A program made the position numbers and the translations under genes. From Roseiflexaceae bacterium (GTDB lineage: Bacteria > Chloroflexota > Chloroflexia > Chloroflexales > Roseiflexaceae), in the NCBI GenBank assembly GCA_947474225.1, contig CANJHS010000022.1:1-48508 (forward strand): a stretch of DNA of 48,508 nucleotides, written 5' to 3'. Position 1 is the stretch's first letter; every line of letters begins with the position of its first letter. The notes beneath the pieces are model-generated. The model made no database searches. It saw only the letters and a program-made list of their open reading frames with translations, and was not told the origin of the DNA. Of this stretch, positions 1 to 7,696 are shown piece by piece.

Positions 1-348
1 CGTGGCGACCGTCCGTCTTTCGGTGGCGATCGTCCCCCACGTCCAGCCTATGGTGATCGCCCAAGCGGTGGTGGATTCCGCCGTGATGGTGATGCACCCC
101 GTGGCGACCGTCCGTCATTCGGCGGCGACCGGCCCCCACGTCCAGCCTATGGTGATCGCCCAAGCGGTGGTGGATTCCGCCGAGATGGTGATGCACCCCG
201 CGGCGACCGCCCATCATTCGGCGGCGATCGGCCACGCCCAGCCTTCGGTGACCGCCCAAGCGGTGGTGGATTCCGCCGTGACGGTGATGCACCACGCGGC
301 GACCGCCCGTCATTCGGCGGCGACCGGCCACGCCCAGCCTTCGGTGAT
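1..348 (+). repeat. Tandem 99/96-bp coding repeat
   Basis: Units of 33 or 32 codons start at 1, 100, 199 and 295 (the last partial). They encode RGDRPSFGGDRP followed by RPAYGD or RPAFGD and SGGGFRRDGDAP. Copies are nearly identical in DNA, which suggests recent expansion by unequal recombination or replication slippage. More degenerate units continue to about 620. Confidence 0.85.
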
Positions 349-639
349 CGTCCGGCACGGCCGTTCGGTGACCGTCCTGCTGGCGGTGGATTCCGCCGCG
401 ACAACGACCGCCCGAGCGGCAACTTCCGCCGCGATGGCGATGCTACCCGACCGTTCGGTGACCGTCCGCCACGTCCCAGCTTCGGCGGGGACCGCCCGGC
501 CGGTGGTGGGTTCCGTCGTGACGGTGACGCCCCACGGGGCGACCGCCCGTCGTTCGGCGGCGACCGCCCACCACGTCGTGACGACGATGCACCACGCGGC
601 GACGCCGGTGATCGCCCACGACCACGCAAGCGCCCATAA
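1..639 (+). CDS. C-terminal Gly/Arg/Asp-rich repeat tail of a truncated protein (possibly RNA-binding)
   Basis: The window opens inside this gene; the frame starting at base 1 is open until a TAA at 637-639. It encodes about 212 residues of low-complexity sequence built from units such as RGDRPSFGGDRPPRPAYGD and SGGGFRRDGDAP, and ends in a basic GDRPRPRKRP. Tails of this kind are known on DEAD-box RNA helicases and on some 23S rRNA pseudouridine synthases, where they bind RNA non-specifically. The catalytic part lies outside the window, so the enzyme cannot be named. Reading in the other plus frames gives long Val/Ala/His-rich translations that are artefacts of the repeat. A strong terminator follows 22 bases downstream. 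Confidence 0.75.
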   Translation, partial: RGDRPSFGGDRPPRPAYGDRPSGGGFRRDGDAPRGDRPSFGGDRPPRPAYGDRPSGGGFRRDGDAPRGDRPSFGGDRPRPAFGDRPSGGGFRRDGDAPRGDRPSFGGDRPRPAFGDRPARPFGDRPAGGGFRRDNDRPSGNFRRDGDATRPFGDRPPRPSFGGDRPAGGGFRRDGDAPRGDRPSFGGDRPPRRDDDAPRGDAGDRPRPRKRP

Positions 640-660
640 TCCGACGCTCCGGTGACACTT

Positions 661-700
661 CGTACCCCCGACGGCAGTGCCGTCGGGGGTACGTTTTTTT
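661..700 (+). terminator. Rho-independent terminator of the repeat-tail gene
   Basis: A perfect 16-bp stem (661-676 with 678-693), rich in G-C, is followed directly by seven T residues at 694-700. It lies 22 bases after the stop codon of the first gene. Confidence 0.92.
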
Positions 701-1290
701 GCAACACACCACGGGTATACGTCGATCACCGAGTCAGCGCACAGATCTTTGCCACGCAGCATGGTCCTGCCCATATCAGTCATACTCTTCGATACGCACA
801 TTGAGCGACGACCACATGCGCGGCGTGACCTTTTGTGGGGCATTTCGGCGCCGATGTTTGCCTTACACGTCGTTTGTACGCATATTGTTGTCAGTGTATG
901 GACGTTTTGTACGATGCTTTCATGCGGGAGCTGATCGTTGCCAATAGGGCACAACGGTCAGCACTGGGCGCTCCTGTCTGTGCATCTGGGAATTTCACCG
1001 CCATCGCACAACGCGTGTAGGGTCACCATTCTCACTATCTCTTTGGCCGTTCCGCTTCCCAGAGCGCTCGGAGCGGTTTGTGCTGTCGCGTTGCGTGACG
1101 GCTGCGTTCATGATTCGCGTCCATAACATTGCAACGACACGCGACATGCTGCAGTGCTCTTGGCCGGGGGATGATGTGCCTTGCATTGGACAATGACGCA
1201 CTCGCTTTGTCTAGCGCGGTCATTGTTCACTGAATTGTTTACACTAAACGAGAGTATTTCATTCAATCTACAGAACAAATACACCTCAAA
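701..1290. other. Intergenic stretch with no recognisable gene
   Basis: About 590 bases between the terminator and the promoter of the next gene. Short open frames occur on both strands but lack ribosome-binding sites and recognisable composition. No tRNA-like or strongly structured segment was recognised. Confidence 0.5.
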
Positions 1291-1294
1291 TATA

Positions 1295-1322
1295 GAGACA
1301 ATTGCATTATTTCGATTATAAT
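1295..1322 (+). promoter_or_regulatory. Putative sigma70-type promoter of the first membrane-protein gene
   Basis: GAGACA at 1295-1300 and a perfect TATAAT at 1317-1322, 16 bases apart, end about 37 bases before the start codon at 1360. The region is much richer in A+T than its surroundings. Confidence 0.55.
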
Positions 1323-1359
1323 AGAAGTTAATAGACAAACTGGCCGAAAGATACAAAAA

Positions 1360-3015
1360 ATGCACTTTATTTCAGGGTTTCGCCCACGCAACAGTATTGT
1401 CGCGCTCAGACAGCATTGGCAGCTCATCCTTTCGATGCTATGGGCCATTGGTCTTATCGCGACAGCCTACATTGTGTATTCACCGGTATTCCAAACAAAT
1501 GATGATGTCACCATGGCAATGCGTGTCCACGGGTTCGGTCAGTTTGCATCTGCTACGCCATATATCGTGTATTCAAATATTCTTTGGGGTGTCCTGTTGT
1601 ATGCGTTGCCGAGCATTGCCGGCTACTTGGCATATGCGTGGGTAACCATGATGCTAATGTTTTGTATTTCATGGGGAATAACGTATTTTCTGTTGCGCAG
1701 TCCAGTCCCCGCAGGTATTGCTCTCCTATTGTGCACTGCTGTGCTCATCGAGCCGCTGCTTTCTCCGCAGTTTACGGTCACCGCAGGCCTCTGCGCCGTC
1801 GTCTGCATGCTTGCAGTACAACGCTATCGCACCGCACCATCTCCGTGGCTCATTGGCGTCATCGTCCTGAGTGCGTTGGCAGCGATTCTTGTACGTATAG
1901 TGATGCTCCCGCTGGTCGTCGTTTTGGTTGCGCCATATTTTTGGTTGCATGGTCGCGCGCTGATACGTCAGGTGGCGCTTGTCCGTGCGGTAATCGGAAT
2001 CATCGTCTTTGGAACATGTACGCTCGTGGCCAACGCTGTGGCATATCAGCAGCAACCCGAGGTAGCCCGGTTCCATGAACTGTATCGTCTCTATCAGCCG
2101 CTGTTTAATAATGGTGCCATGAACTTTTTCCGCCTCTATCCCGAGTTGGTCGAGCGCAGCGGATATAGCATGAACGATCTCGCGTTGATGGCGCAGCGGT
2201 TTTTTGTGCCGGGGAGTCTGACCGACGCTGTGCCTCTTCGCAACCTGATGAGCAGCTATACACCAGTCAACGGCGAATTTGCCAATTTCACGCAAGTGTT
2301 TACCAGTAACATCAATCAGTTGTCGTACCAGCCATATCCATTCTTCTTTGCTATTGCACTTATGTGTATTGCGCTCAACAGGGATCTGAATGCGGTGTTT
2401 GGATATGTACTCCTGGCACTCGTGATTGTGTGTATATGTCTGACGGGTCGTATCGTTCACGACCGCGTATCGTACAGCATGATGAGTGCATTGTTGCTTT
2501 TTGCGGTGACTCACGTACTGGCACCGAATTGGAAAAAAATATATGCGTGGAGCTCCATCGGTGCACTCGTGCTGGCCCTCGTCTGGAGTCAAGGGACAAC
2601 ACGTACTGCGATTAATCAGAAGGCGTCGAAAATCCATTCGATATTCGTGAAGGATCTGAAAAACATACCGACTCAATCGTTTGTTGTCTGGGGTGCGTCA
2701 GCGTTTGCGTTTCAACAGATCTATCCACTCAAGGCAATGCGTGACACTGCAGTTCCATTAGGAATATACACGCTGGCGCTTTCATCAATCCAACCGCAAT
2801 CCGTGGCGTACGAACAGCGTGCCGCGGGGTTTGATATCGCACAGGCATTGCGTTCTCCGGAGGGTGTCTTGATTTCATATCCGAAGTCATTTCGGAACGG
2901 ATTGGATACATTTTGCAGAGAACACTACGGGGGTCCGTTACAAGAAGAAGTATTTTGGAAAGGGAAGGCAATTACGCTTCTGCGAATCCGCTGCGGCTCC
3001 TCTGATACGCCGTAG
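1360..3015 (+). CDS. Polytopic membrane protein, paralogue 1 (possible GT-C-like glycosyltransferase)
   Basis: 551 residues with about ten hydrophobic segments, the first near residues 22-41. It is followed by a conserved QTNDDV stretch (N47, D48, D49) just after the first membrane helix. An acidic pair in the first outer loop is typical of GT-C glycosyltransferases that use lipid-linked sugars; assignment to that class is inference. The last 120 residues are soluble, contain VVWGA and IQPQSV, and carry two cysteines (FCREH and RIRC) that are also present in the paralogue at 4641-6287, perhaps forming a disulfide. The ATG at 1360 is the only sensible start; upstream GAAAG is a weak ribosome site. 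The gene is visibly more A+T-rich than its neighbours, which hints at transfer. Confidence 0.7.
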   Translation: MHFISGFRPRNSIVALRQHWQLILSMLWAIGLIATAYIVYSPVFQTNDDVTMAMRVHGFGQFASATPYIVYSNILWGVLLYALPSIAGYLAYAWVTMMLMFCISWGITYFLLRSPVPAGIALLLCTAVLIEPLLSPQFTVTAGLCAVVCMLAVQRYRTAPSPWLIGVIVLSALAAILVRIVMLPLVVVLVAPYFWLHGRALIRQVALVRAVIGIIVFGTCTLVANAVAYQQQPEVARFHELYRLYQPLFNNGAMNFFRLYPELVERSGYSMNDLALMAQRFFVPGSLTDAVPLRNLMSSYTPVNGEFANFTQVFTSNINQLSYQPYPFFFAIALMCIALNRDLNAVFGYVLLALVIVCICLTGRIVHDRVSYSMMSALLLFAVTHVLAPNWKKIYAWSSIGALVLALVWSQGTTRTAINQKASKIHSIFVKDLKNIPTQSFVVWGASAFAFQQIYPLKAMRDTAVPLGIYTLALSSIQPQSVAYEQRAAGFDIAQALRSPEGVLISYPKSFRNGLDTFCREHYGGPLQEEVFWKGKAITLLRIRCGSSDTP

Positions 3016-3037
3016 CTAACGTGACCAATAACAGCTA

Positions 3038-3066
3038 TTGATTTGCGTTTCCGTTCCCCGTATGAT
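3038..3066 (+). promoter_or_regulatory. Promoter of the Gfo/Idh/MocA gene
   Basis: TTGATT at 3038-3043 and TATGAT at 3061-3066 with an ideal 17-base spacer, 62 bases before the start codon at 3129. The oxidoreductase may thus be transcribed separately from the membrane-protein gene before it. Confidence 0.6.
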
Positions 3067-3128
3067 GACGATACGCATGCGCAGGCACAAAGAAATCCGG
3101 GTCATGGCATGTGCAACAAAGGGAGCAC

Positions 3129-4199
3129 ATGACGACACTCGCCATCATCGGTCTGGGCCAAGGACTGTCACATCTGCAGGCGTTCCAGATGTTGCCTGAC
3201 TGTCGGGTGGTCGCCGTGTGCGACGTCGACGCGCATCTGGCTGCCCAGACTGCCCAACGGTATCAGGTCACCACAATCTACACAGACATCGAGGCGGTGC
3301 TGGCGGACACGTCCATCGACGCCGTCGTTATCGCCACTCCGGATCATCTGCACGGTCAACACGCCATCATGGCATTGCAGGCCGGCAAACATGTCCTGAG
3401 CGAAATTCCCATGGCGCTGACGATAGACGAATGCCAGCGCATCATCACCCTGTCGGAACGCCACGGGTTGACGTACCAGATGGGCAATCAGGTGCGCTAC
3501 GCGGCCTGTCTGCAAGACATCGCGGGGCTGCTACGTGCCGGGGATTTGGGGCCGATTTTCTATGGTGAAGGCGAATACCTGCACGATTACCACGACATCG
3601 TCGACGAACGCCCCGCCACCCACTGGCGTATCGATCCGGCCACACCACAGACCACGTTGCTCGGCGGTGGTCCGCATGCGCTCGACACGCTCCGTTGGCT
3701 GATGGGCGTACGCTTTGTCGAGGCACAGGCGTATCATGTCAGCATCCCATCCGAATGGCATACCACACACACGACCGTGGCGCTCCTCAAAGCCGATAGC
3801 GGAGCCGTTAGCAAAATCACCGTCTCGTACGGGATGCAACGCCCCTATTGCCTCTACTACAGTGTCTATGGTAGCGATGGGTCGTTCGAACGCAGTCGCG
3901 ACCAAGGCAGCCCGATGGCCGAGACGACCAATTACTATAGCCACCGCAAACTCAGCGGCGCCCGCCGGCTCATCCCTGCTACCGTGCCCAACTGGTACAA
4001 CCCGCGTATGCCTCGCACGATGATGCTGGGCCATGGCACGATGGAGGTCGAACAAGCCCAGCGCTTCCTCTTGGCCATCCAACAACAACGCCTGGCCGAC
4101 ATCCACGCGCGCGAAGCCGCAGAGTCGATTGTGCCACTCATCTGCGCACTGCAATCGGCAGATCAGGGTGGTGGGGTGATAGCGATACCGAGGCTGTAG
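3129..4199 (+). CDS. Gfo/Idh/MocA-family oxidoreductase with a substituted EKP motif
   Basis: 356 residues. The N-terminal Rossmann fold has IIGLGQGLSH (residues 6-15) and the family's IATPDHLH. The C-terminal part contains GGGPHALD with the usual active-site histidine (H183). In most family members a lysine in an EKP motif is catalytic; here the position reads SEIP (residues 91-94), so the lysine is replaced by isoleucine. SEVP-type variants exist in the family, so the protein may be a redox-altered or non-classical member. The ATG at 3129 is preferred over one at 3111 because AAAGGGA lies at the right distance before it. It probably acts on a sugar or sugar derivative; the substrate is unknown. 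Confidence 0.85.
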   Translation: MTTLAIIGLGQGLSHLQAFQMLPDCRVVAVCDVDAHLAAQTAQRYQVTTIYTDIEAVLADTSIDAVVIATPDHLHGQHAIMALQAGKHVLSEIPMALTIDECQRIITLSERHGLTYQMGNQVRYAACLQDIAGLLRAGDLGPIFYGEGEYLHDYHDIVDERPATHWRIDPATPQTTLLGGGPHALDTLRWLMGVRFVEAQAYHVSIPSEWHTTHTTVALLKADSGAVSKITVSYGMQRPYCLYYSVYGSDGSFERSRDQGSPMAETTNYYSHRKLSGARRLIPATVPNWYNPRMPRTMMLGHGTMEVEQAQRFLLAIQQQRLADIHAREAAESIVPLICALQSADQGGGVIAIPRL

Positions 4200-4590
4200 G
4201 CAAGCGTTGATGTGCAGTGTGCGCTACCGAACGAGATCAGCATCACGGTGCCCGTTCTCGTGGCAATGCAGCCCAAGAACGGTTCTTGAGTTGCGACTAC
4301 TAGCCATCTACCGCCATTGAGAGTCCGCCCCGTTTGTTCGGTGTATGTGCTGCGTTTGGCGCTACCTGCCGCCTATCGCGACGGAGATGCACCACACGAT
4401 GGCTACTACGGTAGTGACTGACGTCACGCTGGCCCACCAATCCCGTCATGCGGTATCAAAAGATCCGGGTGAACTTTGATATTTCGGAGCCAATTCTTTG
4501 CATGTTGCGCTTTTCTCATGCCATTAGTCCGAATTGGCGACTGTTAGGTTGTTCCCTACCATAGGTCGCAGTATATTTTTGGCACAACTA
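4200..4590. other. Intergenic stretch with no recognisable gene
   Basis: About 390 bases between the oxidoreductase and the promoter of the second membrane-protein gene. No ORF with a ribosome site and no clear terminator were recognised. Confidence 0.5.
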
Positions 4591-4593
4591 TAC

Positions 4594-4602
4594 TGCTATG
4601 AT
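4594..4602 (+). promoter_or_regulatory. Extended -10 promoter element of the second membrane-protein gene
   Basis: TGC followed by TATGAT (4597-4602) forms an extended -10 element 38 bases before the start codon. TTGGCA at 4579 is too close to act as its -35 box. Confidence 0.5.
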
Positions 4603-4640
4603 GGATTACGTGTAACTATGTGCTTGAGGGAAACAGCAAA

Positions 4641-6287
4641 ATGACCACGCAGTTGCATTGGCGCAATGTGTACGCTCTCATCCTTCAACATTGGCAGCTT
4701 GTTTTTTCGTTTTTATGGTCATTTGGCCTGGTTGCTTTTTGCTACGGAGCGTTCAATCCAGAGTTCCAAACAAACGACGATGTGGTAATGGCAATGCGTG
4801 TCCATGGATTTGGACAATTTGTCACTCCAACCCCGTATATTGTTTACTCAAATATCCTATGGGGATTACTCCTTTATACATTGCCGAGCATTGCTGGGTA
4901 TTTGGCCTATGCGTGGATGACAATGTTCATCATGGCCTGTTGTTCATGGGGGATTACCTATTTTTTGATTCGTGCCGCTATACCTCCACTGTTCGCCGTA
5001 CTCCTGAGCACATTGGTGGTAATCAACCCGGTACTCCATCCTCAATTTACCGTCACCGCTGGATACTGTGCAGTTGTCTCCGTACTCGCAGTACACCGTT
5101 ACCTCAATCATCCTTCTCGCTGGCTTTTGGCGGTGGTCATATTGGGGGCAATCGGAGCAATCCTGATACGGGTTGTTATGCTGCCACTCGTGTTCATCGT
5201 TGCTATCCCATTTTTTGAAAAATCTGTTCTCAGCACAGTCACTCGCCCCCCTTTGCGTACAGTGGTCGTAGGAATAGTTGCATTCGGTCTTTTTTCGTTG
5301 GTGGCGAACTGGTGGGCATACCAGCAAAGTCCTGATATGGCTCTTTTCCATGAACAATACCGTTTGTACCAACCACTGTTCAACAATTCTGCGGGACAGT
5401 TTTTCAGACAAAACCCAACAATCCTCTCGTCCTCTGGGTATAGCCTCAATGACATTTATTTGATGTCACAACGTTTTTTTGTGCCAGGCAGGCTCACTGA
5501 TCCCATCACGCTGCGCACACTGATGGAGCAGTATTCGGTATGGGGAATAAGCAGCACCACGCTCAAAGCGCTTCTTGAGCGCAATGTTTCAATATACACG
5601 ACAGAATCTATTGCAATCATTCTCTCCAGTATTGCGATTGGGATGTTGTGGCAACGCAACACAAAGTCGCTTTATGCACTCGGGCTGCTTGCACTGACAA
5701 CCATGGTCATTACCTTCACAGGCAGAATCGTCTTTGGTCGTGTGGTATACAGCATGGTGGTGGTGATTCTGATACTCTTGATTGTTCATTTTGATGCAAA
5801 AGCCTGGAAGAATCTCGCAGTCACCATTACATGTGGTTTGTGGCTCCTCGTTGCGCTCGCTCTGCAGGCACAATCGTCGTTCCAGAGTGCTACAGCATCT
5901 GCAAAAAAATCTGCTGCTCTCATAGACGATCTACAACGGATGCCCACACAGTCAATCGTCGTTTGGGGAGCAAAACCATTTAATTACAATGCACTCTATC
6001 CGCTGCACGCCATGCGGACTGATGCAGCCCCCTTAGATATGCATACGTTGGCGCTCGCCACCATCCAGCCTCAATCGGTCCCATATGCACAACGGACGCA
6101 AGGATTTGACTTCAATACCGCATTACGTTCTGAAGGCGGGGTACTGATTTCGTATTTGCCTGTGTACCGAAAAAGAATCAATATCTATTGCAACGAGCAT
6201 TTTGGAATGAAATTACACGAAGAACTCTACTGGAAAGGGAAGCAAATAGAGATACAACGAATCCGTTGCATCCCTCACACGCCATAG
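4641..6287 (+). CDS. Polytopic membrane protein, paralogue 2 (possible GT-C-like glycosyltransferase)
   Basis: 548 residues, similar to the protein at 1360-3015 along its whole length. Shared blocks include FQTNDDV (N45, D46, D47), MRVHGFGQF, the TPYIVYSNILWG stretch, LPSIAGYLAYAW, FTVTAG and, near the end, IQPQSV, GFD, ALR and GVLISY. About ten membrane segments are followed by a soluble C-terminal domain with the same two cysteines. The ATG at 4641 is chosen over a GTG at 4620 because GAGGG at 4626-4630 lies ten bases upstream of it. Codon use is more A+T-rich than in flanking genes. The two paralogues flank one oxidoreductase, suggesting duplication or an imported cassette. GT-C function is inferred only from the acidic loop motif and topology. 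Confidence 0.7.
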   Translation: MTTQLHWRNVYALILQHWQLVFSFLWSFGLVAFCYGAFNPEFQTNDDVVMAMRVHGFGQFVTPTPYIVYSNILWGLLLYTLPSIAGYLAYAWMTMFIMACCSWGITYFLIRAAIPPLFAVLLSTLVVINPVLHPQFTVTAGYCAVVSVLAVHRYLNHPSRWLLAVVILGAIGAILIRVVMLPLVFIVAIPFFEKSVLSTVTRPPLRTVVVGIVAFGLFSLVANWWAYQQSPDMALFHEQYRLYQPLFNNSAGQFFRQNPTILSSSGYSLNDIYLMSQRFFVPGRLTDPITLRTLMEQYSVWGISSTTLKALLERNVSIYTTESIAIILSSIAIGMLWQRNTKSLYALGLLALTTMVITFTGRIVFGRVVYSMVVVILILLIVHFDAKAWKNLAVTITCGLWLLVALALQAQSSFQSATASAKKSAALIDDLQRMPTQSIVVWGAKPFNYNALYPLHAMRTDAAPLDMHTLALATIQPQSVPYAQRTQGFDFNTALRSEGGVLISYLPVYRKRINIYCNEHFGMKLHEELYWKGKQIEIQRIRCIPHTP

Positions 6288-6421
6288 TCAGCCCGATAGC
6301 GCCAAGGCGCTGTGCATACGATGGTTGTTTCGGTAGTATTCGAAAAAACGATGCAACTGCTCACGCGCCTACCAACCCCGTTCTGTATAAACAGTCAGCA
6401 GCATGCCACACCGTCACGCAT

Positions 6422-6477
6422 CCCCATAGCCCCACGGCATGCCCCCATAGCCCCACGGCATGCCGTGGGGCTATGGG
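6422..6477. repeat. Dispersed repeat: one direct copy plus a 34-bp perfect palindrome
   Basis: A 20-base unit (CCCCATAGCCCCACGGCATG) occurs at 6422-6441 and again at 6443-6462, where it runs into its own inverse to make a perfect palindrome at 6444-6477. A close relative with one base change sits at 17033-17089 in the same arrangement. It lies between convergent genes and includes the TAG stop of the minus-strand kinase gene. It probably serves as a bidirectional terminator or mRNA end. Confidence 0.85.
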
Positions 6478-7124
6478 CAAATCAAAAAATCCGCACGTGC
6501 CGCGGAATCCGCCACCAACTGCGCATTCAGGCCATCATTCGTCGCAATACGTGCGTCTGCTTGCTGGCGCGTGAATCCCCACGCCTGCATGTGGCGCTGT
6601 GCCAACCGATCCATGGCGACGGGCAGCGGTGTATCGAGGTACCAGCATTCGTCCAATTGGCCACGCACGTGCTCCCACCCGTCGGCATCGTGGAGCAGAT
6701 ACAATCCTTCGACGATGACCAGCTTCGTCGCCATAGGCACCAGCGCTTCATCTGCAATCGGATCACCGATGCTATGCTCGAATCCTGGCCAGCCGACGTG
6801 CGCCACGCCTGCAGCCTGTCGCACGCGCTGGAGCGCGCTCACAAATCCGGCTGCGTCGAAGGTCCATGGCGCGCCGCGGCGGGCAAATGCTGCAACAGGG
6901 TCGGGGAATTGTGCGAGTTGCGCTTTGGTCAGATGGAATCCGTCCATCCCCAGTGCCACCGCAGTCCCCGCGCCGTGCTCGTGATTGAGGTCGCTCGTCC
7001 ACTGCGCTGCCAACGTCGTTTTGCCGGCACCCGGAACGCCGACCAGCCCGATGAGCAGCCGTGTGCTGGGACGTTGCATCAGGGTAGCGAGATAATCGAT
7101 CGGCTGTACGAGCACAGGTGGCAT
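6471..7124 (-). CDS. P-loop kinase of the uridine kinase/pantothenate kinase-like group (YggC/FrcK-like)
   Basis: 217 residues. Walker A GVPGAGKT spans residues 29-36, and ALGMDGFH, TFDAAGF and VIVEGLYLL match the phosphoribulokinase/uridine-kinase group. The closest named relatives I know are E. coli YggC and so-called fructose-transport-associated kinases. The family phosphorylates sugars, nucleosides or pantothenate; the substrate here cannot be told. ATG at 7124 is preceded by AGGAAGG. The stop codon TAG (6471-6473) is part of the repeat palindrome at 6444-6477, so the repeat defines the end of this gene. Confidence 0.8.
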   Translation of the reverse strand: MPPVLVQPIDYLATLMQRPSTRLLIGLVGVPGAGKTTLAAQWTSDLNHEHGAGTAVALGMDGFHLTKAQLAQFPDPVAAFARRGAPWTFDAAGFVSALQRVRQAAGVAHVGWPGFEHSIGDPIADEALVPMATKLVIVEGLYLLHDADGWEHVRGQLDECWYLDTPLPVAMDRLAQRHMQAWGFTRQQADARIATNDGLNAQLVADSAARADFLICP

Positions 7125-7198
7125 AGCGGTACCTTCCTATCGGCAGATATCCGCTATCCTACGCTATCTCGGGGCAACAGACAACGGAGTGGGGTGGA

Positions 7199-7579
7199 TT
7201 ATTTTTCGTGAATCACAATATCCAAACCGTTATCGGGATGATACGACCACGAGATATTAAACGTGTCGAATTCTTCACGCTGCACCCCATCCAATGCCCG
7301 GGTTTGATCCATGCGCGAAATGACATAGCTCGGCACGGGGATCGCATACAGCACACAGGCGATTTCTTTGACGGGTGCACCCTGGTCTTCGTCTCCGTCA
7401 CCATCAATCGACAACGTTTTGCCATTGTCCAGCACATCGATGTACCCCGAATATGTATCGGCACACGACTTCATCGCGGTTTGGAGTTTTGTCTCGCCAA
7501 TACTCCCCAGCGCATCCGTCACCTGACTGCAACTGCTCAACAGCACTACCATCAGCACCAACATGCTCTTTCGACGCAT
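7199..7579 (-). CDS. Small predicted lipoprotein of unknown function
   Basis: 126 residues. Residues 1-17 form a signal peptide with basic MRRK, a hydrophobic core and a lipobox-like LLSSC, so the mature protein probably begins at a lipidated cysteine (C17) on the outer face of the membrane. The rest contains acidic DGDGDEDQG and no motif I recognise. ATG at 7579 has AGGAGT at a good distance. It is transcribed towards the kinase gene, 74 bases away. Confidence 0.7.
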   Translation of the reverse strand: MRRKSMLVLMVVLLSSCSQVTDALGSIGETKLQTAMKSCADTYSGYIDVLDNGKTLSIDGDGDEDQGAPVKEIACVLYAIPVPSYVISRMDQTRALDGVQREEFDTFNISWSYHPDNGLDIVIHEK

Positions 7580-7643
7580 GACACACTCCTCTGCTCAGCG
7601 ATGCCACCCATTGCATTCCATCGATGGTCTAGGATACAAATAA

Positions 7644-7667
7644 ACACGTCCACAAATGTGGACGTGT
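7644..7667 (-). terminator. Terminator-like hairpin after the sugar-oxidoreductase operon
   Basis: A perfect 10-bp stem (ACACGTCCAC with GTGGACGTGT) and a 4-base loop. On the minus strand it is followed by TTATTTG, only a partial U-tract. It lies 30 bases after the stop of the gene at 7697. Confidence 0.65.
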
Positions 7668-7696
7668 GTACGAGAAATCCCTATTTGTGGACGCAA

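Noticed and set aside
2-655. Long Val/Ala/His-rich ORF on the plus strand and long Arg/Pro/Ser-rich and other ORFs on the minus strand over the same bases
   Set aside because: They are other-frame readings of the 99-bp repeat. Only the frame starting at base 1 gives a known type of Gly/Arg/Asp-rich tail and ends just before the terminator.
6298-6311. Palindrome AGCGCCAAGGCGCT after the second membrane-protein gene as a terminator
   Set aside because: It has a very small loop and no T tract; the large palindrome at 6444-6477 is a better candidate.
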